Source: Pseudoduganella namucuonensis
GTDB lineage: Bacteria; Pseudomonadota; Gammaproteobacteria; Burkholderiales; Burkholderiaceae_D
Reading direction: 5' to 3'
Length of the DNA: 64,000 nt
NCBI RefSeq assembly: GCF_900116645.1
Contig: NZ_FPBO01000020.1
Span: 1-64,000 of the forward strand
The notes below the pieces were generated by a model. The model was not told the DNA's origin and made no database searches. It worked only from the letters and a program-made list of their open reading frames with translations. This document shows, one piece after another, positions 40,614-50,672 of this stretch; the first letter of the stretch is position 1; every line of letters begins with the position of its first letter. The position numbers and the translations under genes were made by a program.

Positions 40614-41717
40614 TTATTGAGTGGTGAATCGGGCAAGGATACGCAAATCGGCGCCGATCTGCTTGACCTCGTGGAATTTCAGGCTGTGCTTGCCGCCCAG
40701 GTGCGCCAGCGGCGGCAGCGAGAACATGCCCTGCGCGTCGCCCAGCAGCATGGGCGCCAGGTAGACCAGCAGCTCGTCGGCGCAGCGCTCGCGTATCAGC
40801 GAGCCATTCAGCTTGCCGCCCGCCTCGACGTGCAGTTCGTTGATCTGGCGGCGCCCCAGTTCGCGCATCAGCGCCGGCAGGTCGACCTTGCCGTGCGGGT
40901 TGGGCAGCTTGATGATCTCGGCGCCGGCGGCGCGCAGCGCGGCCTCCTTTTCCGGGTCGTCCACGGCGGCCACCACCCAGGTCCCTCCGCCCTCGAGCAC
41001 GCGCGCGGAGGGGCTGATGTCGAGCCGGCTGTCGACCACGATGCGGCGCGGCTGGCGCGGCGTGTCCACCGCGCGCACGTTCAGTTGCGGGTCGTCCGCC
41101 TTGACGGTGCCGATGCCGGTGAGGATGGCGCAGGCGCGGGCGCGCCAGGCGTGGCCGTCCGCCCGCGCCTCGGGCCCGGTGATCCACTGGCTTTGGCCGT
41201 TGTGCAGCGCCGTCATGCCATCCAGGCTGGCGGCGGTCTTCATGCGCACCCACGGCAGGCCGCGCGTCATGCGCGAGAAGAAGCCGATGTTCATTTCATG
41301 CGCCTCGTCGGCCATCGGACCGGTGGCGACCTCGATGCCGGCGGCGGCCAGCCTGGCCATGCCCTGCCCGGCCACCAGCGGATTCGGGTCCTCCATCGCC
41401 GCCACCACGCGGCCCAGGCCAGCGCGCACCAGCGCGTCCGAGCATGGCGGCGTGCGGCCGTGGTGGTTGCACGGTTCCAGGGTGACGTAGGCGGTGGCGC
41501 CGCGCACGTCGTGGCCGCGCCGCTGCGCGTCCTTCATGGCCTGGATTTCGGCGTGGTCCTGGCCGGCCGGCTGGGTCACGCCCTCGCCTATCACCCGGCC
41601 GTCGCGCACGATCACGCAGCCGATGCGCGGGTTCGGCGACGTGGTGTACAGCCCCTTGGCGGCCCATTCCAGGGCCAGCTTCATGCCTTCGGCGTCGTTT
41701 GCGATGTGTACGGTCAT
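40614..41717 (-). CDS. ribD: Bifunctional deaminase/reductase RibD
   Basis: The ATG at 41717 gives 367 residues. The N-terminal deaminase has the zinc motif HAE (DHAEIQAM) and PCNHHGRTPPCSDALV; the C-terminal reductase has VRMKTAASLDGMTA, ILTGIGTVKADDPQLNVR and ELHVEAGGKLNGSLI. The start is five bases after the fimT stop, so ribD is translated behind the pilin genes with no clear ribosome-binding site of its own. Confidence 0.95.
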   Translation of the reverse strand: MTVHIANDAEGMKLALEWAAKGLYTTSPNPRIGCVIVRDGRVIGEGVTQPAGQDHAEIQAMKDAQRRGHDVRGATAYVTLEPCNHHGRTPPCSDALVRAGLGRVVAAMEDPNPLVAGQGMARLAAAGIEVATGPMADEAHEMNIGFFSRMTRGLPWVRMKTAASLDGMTALHNGQSQWITGPEARADGHAWRARACAILTGIGTVKADDPQLNVRAVDTPRQPRRIVVDSRLDISPSARVLEGGGTWVVAAVDDPEKEAALRAAGAEIIKLPNPHGKVDLPALMRELGRRQINELHVEAGGKLNGSLIRERCADELLVYLAPMLLGDAQGMFSLPPLAHLGGKHSLKFHEVKQIGADLRILARFTTQ

Positions 41718-41722
41718 GGTCT

Positions 41723-42253
41723 TCAATCCGCGCCGGCGCAGTCGGGTTGCGTGCTGGGATCGCACACCCTTACCCGGCCCAGCATGTTGATTTTAATATG
41801 CCGCCGCTGTTCGCCCGCCTCCAGCGTGAAGGTGCCCCAGCGGGCGGCCTGGCTGTTGTCGGAACGGCAGCTGCGTCCAGCGGCATTATATGCAATATAG
41901 CTGTTTCCGGTGCCGGCGGTGAATTGCGCACGGATATGCAGGCCATGGGCCAGCGCCGCTTGCTTGTGGAACGATTCCTCGCCCGGATCGCGGCGGCGGT
42001 TGCCGTTGCGGTCCGCGAAAACGGTCCAGCCCTGGTCCCAGCCGGCGCCCGGATCGGCCTGCGCCAGCACCACGATGGCGCCGCGGCCGATGGCGAGGGA
42101 ACGGGTGAGCGCGATGTCGCCCAGCAGGTCGTTGAGCGCGGCGCGCATGCGCTGGCGCTCCAGCATGGTCTGGTAGGCCGGCGCCGCCGTCCCGGCCAGC
42201 ACGCCGGCGATCAGCAACGCGACCACCAGCTCCACCAGCGTGAAGCCGCGCAT
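41723..42253 (-). CDS. fimT: GspH/FimT family minor pseudopilin
   Basis: A 176-residue pseudopilin with the type III leader MRGFTLVELVV, cleaved before Phe with Glu at mature position 5, and the GspH-type C-terminal domain (MLGRVRVCDPS). It primes or stabilises type IV pili. The ATG overlaps the pilE-like stop by one base (TGATG). Confidence 0.9.
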   Translation of the reverse strand: MRGFTLVELVVALLIAGVLAGTAAPAYQTMLERQRMRAALNDLLGDIALTRSLAIGRGAIVVLAQADPGAGWDQGWTVFADRNGNRRRDPGEESFHKQAALAHGLHIRAQFTAGTGNSYIAYNAAGRSCRSDNSQAARWGTFTLEAGEQRRHIKINMLGRVRVCDPSTQPDCAGAD

Positions 42254-42720
42254 CAGCGCCAGCAGCCGGTGGAGGCGCCGGTGGCCTTGCGTTCGCCGGC
42301 GCTGGTCAGGATCAGGCTTTCGCACACGGCGTCCTTGTAGTTCGCGTCCACCTGGGCGGTGCCGGGCTTGGCGATCAGTTGCACGCAGTCGCCTATCTCC
42401 TCGCCGTCGCAGGCCTTGCCTTCCACCTCGTAGGCGCTGTCGGCGGCCTTGACGCCGGTCCACCATTTGAACTTGCGCTCGTCCGCGTCGGTGGATGAGG
42501 AGGAGAAGGCGAGGTAGCTGTTATGCACGCTGAAATAGCGCTCCTGCTGCTGCATCAGCAGGTACAGCGAGGCCTGCGCCTCGGTGCGCTTGCCGCGGAC
42601 GACGAACTGGGCGTAGGACGGGTAGGCGGCGGCCGCCGTGACCATCATGATGACCAGCACGATCATCGCTTCGATCATGGTGAAGCCCTGGCGGCGTATG
42701 GCGTTCCTGGCGTTGTGCAT
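42253..42720 (-). CDS. pilE: PilE-like type IV minor pilin
   Basis: A 155-residue pilin. The leader RRQGFTMIEAMIVLVIM has the prepilin-peptidase site G|F and Glu5; the C-terminal pair of cysteines (CESL, GCWR) and the YFSVHNSYLAF segment are typical of PilE in pilVWXY1E clusters. It is 11 bases after the PilY1-like gene. Confidence 0.92.
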   Translation of the reverse strand: MHNARNAIRRQGFTMIEAMIVLVIMMVTAAAAYPSYAQFVVRGKRTEAQASLYLLMQQQERYFSVHNSYLAFSSSSTDADERKFKWWTGVKAADSAYEVEGKACDGEEIGDCVQLIAKPGTAQVDANYKDAVCESLILTSAGERKATGASTGCWR

Positions 42721-42731
42721 GCGGGTCTCCT

Positions 42732-44861
42732 TCAGCGCTTGGCCGCCTGGTGCAGTTCGCGCCAGTTGGCTACTTCGCGCCAGCTGATACGGCCGGCGGG
42801 GATGGCCACGCGGGTGCGCGCGGCCGCTAGTGGGCCGGGTGTTCCGGCGCCGAAATTGATGACGGCGACCTCCTTGGCGACGACGGCGCGTCCGCCCGCG
42901 CGCCGCGCGCGGGTGCGCGCGATGGTCACCGGGGCCGGGGCGGCCGGCAAATAGTCGCTGGTCAATTCGCCGGTGGACTCGCCGGTGGCCGGCAGGCCCA
43001 GGCTGTCCGGCGCGAGGCCGGCCAGCGGGTCCAGCACGTAGCTGCGGCTGGCCAGCGGCGCGCACGGGCCGCCGCCGGGCAGTATGGTGTTGAAGTAGAG
43101 CTTTCCGTCGGCCAGTGTGGCACTGGCGGTGCTGCGCTCGCCGGTGCTGGCCGCGTTGGGAAAGTCGATGTACCACCCGCCGCGCGCGGACGCGCCGGTG
43201 TAGCTGAATCCTCGCCCCCGCACGACGACGTTGCGCGCGCCGGGGGCGCCGTCCAGCTCCCGCCGCGCGAGATCGGCGCGGTCCATGGGCCGGGCGGACG
43301 ACGCGGGCGTCGCGCCCGGGCCCGACGGGTCGTCCAGCACGGCGTAGAACGATTGCGTGTCCTTGCGCTCGCGGTCGGTTTCCTCCAGCAGCCGGCCGGT
43401 GCCGAACAGGATGACGTAGCCGCCATCGGGCGCATACGCGGCTTGCGGCTGCTGGGTGATGGGCTGGCGCTTGCCGTCCGCGTCGCGCGCGACGAACAGG
43501 GGCTCGGAGCCGCTGGCGCCACTCCACGGCGCGACACCGGTGAAGCTGAAGCGCCACAGGTTGCCCTGCAGGTCGCCCGCGTAGGCGTGGCGCAGCGCGC
43601 CGCTGTCGTCCAGTATCAGCGCGGGCGCGCCCAGGCCGTTGGCGAGGGCCGGGTCCCCGGCCGGCGTCCGCAGGCGGTAGTAGTTGACGCCGCGGCGCCA
43701 GGCCTCGTCCTTCGGTTTGTCCAGCGCCAGCAGGAACAAGGCGTTGGCCGCCGTGCCGTCGGCGTTGCCGTCCTGCGCATAATTGTTCACGCCGCTGGGA
43801 ACGACGGCGAAGTAGCGGTACTCCGGCACGCCGCCGCGGGTGCGCACGTGCGCGCGCGCGATCCGCGGCGGCGTGGTCACATTGCCCATGGCGTCGTCGT
43901 CGCGGTCGGTGAATTCCCATAGCGCGCCGGCGCCGTTGACGAAATCCGCGGGATCGGTGATGTCCAGCGCGAACACGCCTTGCGCGCCGCCGCCCATGGC
44001 CGACACCAGCACGGTGCGCCATGCGCCGGCCAGCTGCGCCTCGGCCGCGGTGGCGGGTCCGTCGATGTAGGCGTGGTGCTCATAGCCGGGGTCCGGCAGG
44101 CGGTTCAACAAGGGGAACAGCGCGTCGGGCACGTAGGCGAACAGCTCGGCGCCGGTGACGGCGTCGAACGCGTGCAGCATGCCGTCGTTGGCGCCAAGGT
44201 AGACGGCGGCGCGGCGCGCCTTGTGGCGTTCGAGGAAGCCGGCGTAAGCCTCGCCCTGCAGGTCCACGCGCGGCGGGCCGACGTACAGCGGCGCGCTGTG
44301 GACCGCGTCCCCCAGGACGTGGCCCCGCCGGCGGAAAAGGCCGCCTTCCTCGCTCCGGTCTCCGCGCAACCAGGCGAGCCGCGATTCTCCGCGCCGGTCG
44401 GATAGGGGTTTGGCCGGCGGCGGCGGGCGATTGAGGGCGGTGCGCTGCTGGGTGGAAAGGCTGTCCCATTCAAAGGGCATCGTGGTCCGCACACCTTGCA
44501 CCAGCGCGGACGTGTAGATGCGGCGGGCGTGGTTCACGTCCAGCAAGTCCGCCGCGTCCCATAGCTGGCGCGTTTGCGGTAGGCCGGCGGCGTCGACGCT
44601 CAAGGCGCCGCGCGTGAGCTGGCCGCTCCAGTCGACAGGACGGGCGCCGGCCTGGAACACCGCCGTGCCGTCGGGGGTCGCCGCCACGGCCGCCGCGCCG
44701 CGCATGAATGCCGTGCCAGGGCCGCATGCGGCGTTGAGCGGTTCGGCCGCGAGCTCGATGACGGGCGGCGCGGCCGTCGCCGGCGGCGCGGCAAGCGCGG
44801 CGGCCAGGAAGGCGGCGACGAAAGCCGCGTGGCGGGCGGCGCGGGCAGCTCCGGCCCTCAT
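42732..44861 (-). CDS. pilY1: PilY1-like beta-propeller protein (short form)
   Basis: A 709-residue exported protein with signal peptide (~1-30). The C-terminal propeller carries family motifs GDAVHSAPLYVG, VYLGANDGMLHAFDA, GYEHHAYIDGPAT and GGYVILFGTGRLLEE. Typical PilY1 proteins are 1000 residues or more with an N-terminal von Willebrand-like region; that region is essentially missing here. ATGA overlap with pilX. It should be a pilus tip-associated adhesin or retraction regulator. Confidence 0.88.
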   Translation of the reverse strand: MRAGAARAARHAAFVAAFLAAALAAPPATAAPPVIELAAEPLNAACGPGTAFMRGAAAVAATPDGTAVFQAGARPVDWSGQLTRGALSVDAAGLPQTRQLWDAADLLDVNHARRIYTSALVQGVRTTMPFEWDSLSTQQRTALNRPPPPAKPLSDRRGESRLAWLRGDRSEEGGLFRRRGHVLGDAVHSAPLYVGPPRVDLQGEAYAGFLERHKARRAAVYLGANDGMLHAFDAVTGAELFAYVPDALFPLLNRLPDPGYEHHAYIDGPATAAEAQLAGAWRTVLVSAMGGGAQGVFALDITDPADFVNGAGALWEFTDRDDDAMGNVTTPPRIARAHVRTRGGVPEYRYFAVVPSGVNNYAQDGNADGTAANALFLLALDKPKDEAWRRGVNYYRLRTPAGDPALANGLGAPALILDDSGALRHAYAGDLQGNLWRFSFTGVAPWSGASGSEPLFVARDADGKRQPITQQPQAAYAPDGGYVILFGTGRLLEETDRERKDTQSFYAVLDDPSGPGATPASSARPMDRADLARRELDGAPGARNVVVRGRGFSYTGASARGGWYIDFPNAASTGERSTASATLADGKLYFNTILPGGGPCAPLASRSYVLDPLAGLAPDSLGLPATGESTGELTSDYLPAAPAPVTIARTRARRAGGRAVVAKEVAVINFGAGTPGPLAAARTRVAIPAGRISWREVANWRELHQAAKR

Positions 44862-45478
44862 GGCTCGCCTCCCTCGTCCTTGCGGTAACTGCTTTGCAGG
44901 ACCACCTCCGTGGACTCCCGCGCGCCGAATCCAACGGCGGTGACGCGGTAGAAGTATTGCGGCGGACCGGCCGCGTCGGCACCCGGCGGACGATAGGGCA
45001 CGCGCTCGATCACGTAACGGGGATGGCGGAATGGCAGGAAGCCCTGCCCCGTCTCCATCTCCGCGCCCGTGTAGCGGCCATACGGCACGGAGCGGGATCC
45101 GGGGCCGTCGTCGCCAATGTCCACCGTTTGCCACACGGGCGGCTCGTCGGCCCCCGCTTGCGCGCACAGGCCAAGGCCGGACGCTTCGCCGCCGCATCCC
45201 CGCACGAAGCCCGCGCCGCCGGCCAGCAGTGCCTGCCGCTCCGGCGAGTTGCCGCCGCCGGACAACTCCTTTTCCGCGTCGTGCAGCGCGTCCTCGGCGG
45301 ACTGGATGGCGACGTAGCGGTCGCGGTCCGCGCGCGCGGCCTTCTCGCCCTGCACCGCCATGCGGGCGGCGGACGCGCCCATCAGCAGCACGGCGATCAA
45401 CATCAGCAAGGCCACCAGCAGCGCCACGCCCTGCTGGTGGAACACGCCGCTATCGGATGCTTGCCTGAGCGCGGCCAT
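44858..45478 (-). CDS. pilX: PilX-like minor pilin assembly protein
   Basis: A 206-residue protein with the leader QQGVALLVALLMLIAVLL and a PilX N-terminal domain (MAVQGEKAARADRDRYVAIQSAEDALHDAE, in part). Two starts are possible, GTG at 45481 or ATG at 45478; the ATG forms a TGATG junction with pilW and is chosen. Confidence 0.88.
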   Translation of the reverse strand: MAALRQASDSGVFHQQGVALLVALLMLIAVLLMGASAARMAVQGEKAARADRDRYVAIQSAEDALHDAEKELSGGGNSPERQALLAGGAGFVRGCGGEASGLGLCAQAGADEPPVWQTVDIGDDGPGSRSVPYGRYTGAEMETGQGFLPFRHPRYVIERVPYRPPGADAAGPPQYFYRVTAVGFGARESTEVVLQSSYRKDEGGEP

Positions 45479-46431
45479 CACGCACCTCCCGCGTTGCGCA
45501 GCACGATGGTGGTGGTGAACACGCGCCGCGCGCGCTGCCTGTCCTCCCGCGGCAAACGGTCCTCATCGATATGGACGCCGGGATCGCGTCCCTGCGCGGC
45601 GTCGGTATAGGCGGCGCCGAACAGGTCGTACTTCAAGGCCGCGCCGTCGAAACGCGAGTGCCGTTCGCCATGCAGCAGCAGCGCCACCTGGATGCTGGCG
45701 ACGCGCTTCCACCAAGTCTTGCGGTTGTGGTCGCGCCCGCGCGCGGCCTCGTCCTCGCCCTCCAGCGGCAGTGCCGCGTCCATTTGCTTGATGGCGGTGG
45801 CGTTCAGGTAGGCGTTGGGGACGCCGTCCGCCGGCGTGTCCGTGTCGACGCCGTACAGCACCTGGAAGGTGTCGACGCCGCGCACGATGGCGTCCGCGCC
45901 CCAGCCATTTTCCCCCTTGTATTTGCAACGCAGTTCGGCCGCGCCGTCGCCGCCGACGGCCACGTAGAAAATGCTCCAGCCCCGCTGCGCCTCGCTGGAC
46001 GCGGCGCCGACGCCGAAGCCCGCGCAATTGAGGATGGAGCCGTCGCCATCGCCCGCGCCGGAGCCGGCGTAGCGGATCGCCAGCACGTCGCTGCCGTTGG
46101 CGTCGGAGGGACGCGGGTTGTCGATGCCGTCCGAGTTGCGCGAGACGCTGGCGGCGTCCAGCCCGGCGATGCTGGCGCCGGCGTCGGGCAGCACGGCGGA
46201 CGGGGCGTCGCGGTCGTCCCAGTTGACGAAGGCCGCCTGCCGCACCGCGCCGGCGATACCGGCCAGCGCATAGCGTCCGCCATCGTTCAGGCGCGCGCTC
46301 TCGGCGTGGTGCACGTAGCTGGCGTTGGCCTCGACCAGCATGCCGCTCGCCACCAGCGTGACCAGCACGCCCAGCATCAACGAGACGATCATCTCCACCA
46401 GGCCGAAGCCGGCCGCGCGACGGGCGCTCAC
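45478..46431 (-). CDS. pilW: PilW-like minor pilin assembly protein
   Basis: A 317-residue protein; the leader RRAAGFGLVEMIVSLMLG has the G|F site and Glu5. The GTG start overlaps the pilV stop (GTGA). The C-terminal part has the DTFQVLYGVDTD stretch typical of PilW. It belongs to the pseudopilin set priming type IV pili. Confidence 0.88.
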   Translation of the reverse strand: MSARRAAGFGLVEMIVSLMLGVLVTLVASGMLVEANASYVHHAESARLNDGGRYALAGIAGAVRQAAFVNWDDRDAPSAVLPDAGASIAGLDAASVSRNSDGIDNPRPSDANGSDVLAIRYAGSGAGDGDGSILNCAGFGVGAASSEAQRGWSIFYVAVGGDGAAELRCKYKGENGWGADAIVRGVDTFQVLYGVDTDTPADGVPNAYLNATAIKQMDAALPLEGEDEAARGRDHNRKTWWKRVASIQVALLLHGERHSRFDGAALKYDLFGAAYTDAAQGRDPGVHIDEDRLPREDRQRARRVFTTTIVLRNAGGA

Positions 46432-46976
46432 GGCCCCACTCCCGCCAGCGCCAGCGCCACGCCGGGCGCGTATTCGCCGGCATCGTCCTTGCCCGGCGTG
46501 CCGTCGGGGTTCTTGCCGCGCCAGCCTATCTTCACGACCACCGGCGCGCCGGCGCCGCCGCTGCACGCCCAGCGCAAGCGCCCGGCGCTCCACATGCCCG
46601 CGTCGCGGCAGATGCGCGCGCGCCCGGAAGGGAATTGCGCGGCCACCTGCTGTTTCAGTTCGTAGAGGTCCGCCCGCGCCACGGCGGCGCTGTCGCAGCC
46701 GCCGTTCCAGCACAGCGGCGGCGCGGAGGGGACGGGATCGGCGTGCGCGTCGTAATCGAGCGTCAGGTAGACCGCGCCGATCTGCCCGTCGTTGGCGCGC
46801 ATGCGGTCCGCCATGCCGGACGCGAGCTGCATCGCGGCCGACATCAGCACCGACTCCTGCCGCACACGCATCGCCGTCAACTGCATGGCGGCCGCGCCCA
46901 GCACGCCCAGCGCGAGCACCAGCAGCGCCACCAACACTTCAAACAGGGTGAATCCCGTCGCCAGCCGTGGTCGCAT
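46428..46976 (-). CDS. pilV: PilV-like minor pilin
   Basis: A 182-residue protein with leader ATGFTLFEVLVALLVLALG and the ASGMADRMRAN motif of PilV. It is the first gene of the minor pseudopilin operon pilV-W-X-Y1-E-fimT, all overlapping or nearly so. The major pilus machinery is not in the window. Confidence 0.92.
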   Translation of the reverse strand: MRPRLATGFTLFEVLVALLVLALGVLGAAAMQLTAMRVRQESVLMSAAMQLASGMADRMRANDGQIGAVYLTLDYDAHADPVPSAPPLCWNGGCDSAAVARADLYELKQQVAAQFPSGRARICRDAGMWSAGRLRWACSGGAGAPVVVKIGWRGKNPDGTPGKDDAGEYAPGVALALAGVGP

Positions 46977-47060
46977 GCGGCACCTCCGCGAAAAACGGAT
47001 GAATGGATGACCTGGACTTGAAGTTAGCAGCGGACGCTACTTGTGGTATGACGCGGATCA

Positions 47061-47080
47061 AGGCCGGTGCGAACCGGCCT
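47061..47080. terminator. Perfect hairpin with GNRA/UUCG-type loop between nrdR and pilV
   Basis: AGGCCGGT and ACCGGCCT pair perfectly around a four-base loop (GCGA on plus, TCGC on minus). It is 76 bases past the nrdR stop in the direction of transcription. No T tract follows on either strand, so it could be a Rho-dependent end, a processing structure or a repeat. Confidence 0.4.
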
Positions 47081-47155
47081 CATAAATACGGGGAATGTTT
47101 GCCCGGCACTATTGCGGGGCGGAATAGAATGTGCTGGCGCAATAACGGCCAGGCG

Positions 47156-47626
47156 TCAGAGCTTGCGCGGCGCGCGCTCCTGGCCCGCTTCGACGATGGC
47201 GTCCTGGAACTCGGCCAGGTCCTCGAAGTTCTTGTAGACCGAGGCGAAACGGATGTAGGCCACCTTGTCCAGGCGCTTCAGTTCCTGCATCACCAGCTCG
47301 CCGATGTAGTGCGAATCGACCTCGCGCTGGCCGCTGGTCAGCAGCTTTTCCTCGATCGACTGCACCGCGTTGTCCACCGCCGCTGCGGCGACGGGACGCT
47401 TGCGCAGGGCCAGCGACAGGCTGCCGCGCAGCTTGGCCGCCGAGTACTCGGTGCGGCTGCCGTTCTTCTTGACCACGTAGGGCATCACCAGCTCGATGCG
47501 CTCGTAGGTCGTGAAGCGCTTGTCGCACTTGCCGCAGCGGCGCCGGCGGCGGATCGCATCGCCCTCTTCCGACACGCGGGTGTCGAGGACGTGGATTTCT
47601 TCATGCTGACAAAACGGACATTTCAT
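47156..47626 (-). CDS. nrdR: Transcriptional repressor NrdR
   Basis: A 156-residue repressor of ribonucleotide reductase genes. The N-terminal zinc ribbon has CPFC and CGKCDKRF, and the ATP-cone domain follows ([20 protein letters not shown]). ATP/dATP occupancy controls DNA binding. Position after glyA is the standard betaproteobacterial order. Confidence 0.97.
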   Translation of the reverse strand: MKCPFCQHEEIHVLDTRVSEEGDAIRRRRRCGKCDKRFTTYERIELVMPYVVKKNGSRTEYSAAKLRGSLSLALRKRPVAAAAVDNAVQSIEEKLLTSGQREVDSHYIGELVMQELKRLDKVAYIRFASVYKNFEDLAEFQDAIVEAGQERAPRKL

Positions 47627-47649
47627 GTGGCGATACGCCTTTAAAAGTT

Positions 47650-47680
47650 AAAAGAGCGCCGGCCCCAGGGCGCGGCGCTC
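47650..47680 (-). terminator. Terminator after glyA
   Basis: On the minus strand GAGCGCCG pairs with CGGCGCTC over an 11-base GC-rich loop, followed by TTTTAACTTTTAA. It lies 21 bases after the glyA stop, just before nrdR, so nrdR may be read through or have its own promoter. Confidence 0.7.
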
Positions 47681-47700
47681 CGATGTTACCAAAACAACAA

Positions 47701-48945
<1,245 letters not shown>

Positions 48946-49035
48946 GAATAAAACTCCGTGAGGGTAGATGATTTGGCGGTGGATCGAATGAGGAAAGCCG
49001 GCGATACGGATAGGCAGCCTCTTCCGTGCAACTCC

Positions 49036-49158
49036 ATCGGTGGCTGCCCAGGCGAACGGCTATTTGAAATTCTCACGTTCCCCGGTGGATGCCCACCTTT
49101 CGCCGATAGATCGCGCTGCTGCAGCGGCGACCCGGCTTTTCGCCAGTCACGTGAGACG
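49036..49158 (-). promoter_or_regulatory. ZTP (pfl motif) riboswitch in the glyA leader
   Basis: The minus strand shows the pfl-motif signatures in order: CACGTGACTGGCG, a variable stem, CCACCGGGGAACGTG (closing the first stem with CACGT), a linker, then CGCCTGGGCA. In this class ZMP/ZTP, which build up when 10-formyl-THF is short, switch on one-carbon and purine genes; glyA is a classical target. Downstream of the aptamer GGCAGCC, which overlaps the conserved 3' element, can pair with GGCTGCC (49013-49019), a plausible expression platform. I recognised this by motif, not by covariance search. Confidence 0.85.
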
Positions 49159-49171
49159 TAATGGAGCCCAG

Positions 49172-49200
49172 ATTGTATGTTAAGTGCCTGATTTGAGCAA
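49172..49200 (-). promoter_or_regulatory. Promoter of the glyA riboswitch transcript
   Basis: On the minus strand TTGCTC, 17 bases, TACAAT. The expected start of transcription lies just upstream of the riboswitch aptamer. Confidence 0.55.
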
Positions 49201-49251
49201 GAAACGATGCCGCCCTGTCAAGCCGCCCGCCCGTAGGCTACAATTTTCCCA

Positions 49252-49297
49252 AAAAAGACCCCAGGGGTACTTATGAAATTACCCCTGGGGTCTTTTT
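49252..49297. repeat. 18-bp perfect inverted repeat, terminator-like on both strands
   Basis: AAAAAGACCCCAGGGGTA (49252-49269) and its exact complement (49280-49297) enclose ten bases. Both strands end the stem in a T run, so it looks like a bidirectional terminator, yet it lies between two divergent genes and only 31 bases before the SDR start. Confidence 0.85.
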
Positions 49298-49328
49298 CCC
49301 GCAGGTCAACTTTCTTCCAGGATAGAAC

Positions 49329-50075
49329 ATGATCGTCTTCATCACCGGCGCCAGCGCCGGCTTCGGCGCCGCAATGGCCCGCGTTTTCACCGCCAACGGC
49401 CACAAGGCCATCGTCAGCGCGCGCCGCGTGGACCGCTTGCAGGCCCTCGCGGCCGAACTGGGCGACAAGGTGCTGCCGATCCAGCTGGACGTCACCGACA
49501 AGGCCGCCATCGCGGCGGCGCTGGCCGCCCTGCCCGCCGAGTGGCGCGAGATCGACGTGCTGATCAACAACGCCGGCCTGGCGCTGGGCGTGCAGCCGGC
49601 CCACGAGGCCTCGCTGGAGGATTGGGAGACCATGATCGAGACCAATTGCAAGGGCCTGGTCACGATGACGCGCGCCGTGCTGCCGGCGATGGTGGCGCGC
49701 GGCAGCGGCACCGTGATCAACCTGGGCTCCACCGCCGGCGCCTATCCCTATCCGGGCGGCAACGTGTACGGCGCCACCAAGGCCTTCGTCGAGCAGTTCA
49801 CCCTGAACCTGCGCGCCGACCTGGTGGGCACCGGCGTGCGCGCCACCAACCTGGCGCCCGGCCTGTGCGGCGGCACCGAGTTCTCCAACGTGCGCCTGAA
49901 GGACGACGCGGCCGCAGCCAAGGTCTACGAGGGCACCACGCCGCTGTCGCCGGAGGACATCGCCAACACGGCCTACTGGATCGCCACCCTGCCACCGCAC
50001 ATGAATGTGAACCAGATCGAATTAATGCCAACCTGCCAAGGTTTCTCACCGTTCAATATCAAGCGGAAATCGTAA
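49329..50075 (+). CDS. SDR-family NADP-dependent oxidoreductase (YdfG-like)
   Basis: A 248-residue short-chain dehydrogenase. TGASAGFGAAMA binds the cofactor, NNAGLALG is the structural motif, and catalytic Ser, Tyr and Lys lie in LGSTAGAYPYPGGNVYGATK. The sequence is closest in feel to YdfG, which reduces 3-hydroxy acids such as L-allo-threonine and serine. A terminator-like hairpin sits in its leader. Confidence 0.93.
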   Translation: MIVFITGASAGFGAAMARVFTANGHKAIVSARRVDRLQALAAELGDKVLPIQLDVTDKAAIAAALAALPAEWREIDVLINNAGLALGVQPAHEASLEDWETMIETNCKGLVTMTRAVLPAMVARGSGTVINLGSTAGAYPYPGGNVYGATKAFVEQFTLNLRADLVGTGVRATNLAPGLCGGTEFSNVRLKDDAAAAKVYEGTTPLSPEDIANTAYWIATLPPHMNVNQIELMPTCQGFSPFNIKRKS

Positions 50076-50245
50076 GCGGATGTTACAACTGTTGGTATTT
50101 AGACTCGAATAGTCTCTACTGTCGCCGGTGCAACGAGGCCCGTACGGGTTCCCGCTATATTTCGTGAGAATTAAGCCGGGAATCCGCGTCCTGAGCTGCA
50201 AAATCGCGTAAAATGTTGCCCAATCTCATTAGTAGTCAAAACAAC

Positions 50246-50650
50246 ATGCCATCAGAGTTCACCTGGAATGTCCGTGTCTATTACGAAGACACCGATGCCG
50301 GCGGCATTGTCTATTATGCAAATTACCTGAAGTTTTTCGAACGCGCGCGCACCGAATGGCTGCGCGCGATCGGCGTTAACCAGCACGCGCTCTTGCAGGA
50401 ACACGACGCCATGTTCGTTGTAAAGAATGTTAGCGCTGACTATCATGCGCCTGCAAAGCTCGACGATGTACTAAAATTAACGTTGAGAATCGAAAAGCTG
50501 GGCCGCGCCTCCATCCTGTTCGCGCAGGAAGCGTGGAACGGCGAGCAATTGCTCAACACGGCGCGCGTCAAGGTAGGCTGCGTCGACTCTTCCCTGCGTC
50601 CCCGCGCAGTGCCCGACGTGGTCGCGGCCCGCATGCGCGGCGCCGAGTGA
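50246..50650 (+). CDS. ybgC: Tol-Pal-associated acyl-CoA thioesterase YbgC
   Basis: A 134-residue hot-dog thioesterase. VRVYYEDTDAGGIVYYANYL contains the catalytic Asp and the family signature. The start at 50246 matches the usual N-terminus; an upstream in-frame ATG at 50213 would add 11 residues. It heads the tolQRAB-pal-cpoB operon as in many proteobacteria. Confidence 0.94.
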   Translation: MPSEFTWNVRVYYEDTDAGGIVYYANYLKFFERARTEWLRAIGVNQHALLQEHDAMFVVKNVSADYHAPAKLDDVLKLTLRIEKLGRASILFAQEAWNGEQLLNTARVKVGCVDSSLRPRAVPDVVAARMRGAE

Positions 50651-50672
50651 AACCCGAACAGACTGAGAACCA

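Noticed and set aside
39048-41900. A 950-codon plus-strand frame running across the TonB receptor end, ribE and ribD
   Set aside because: It crosses three well-supported genes in the wrong frame or strand and has no recognisable domain.
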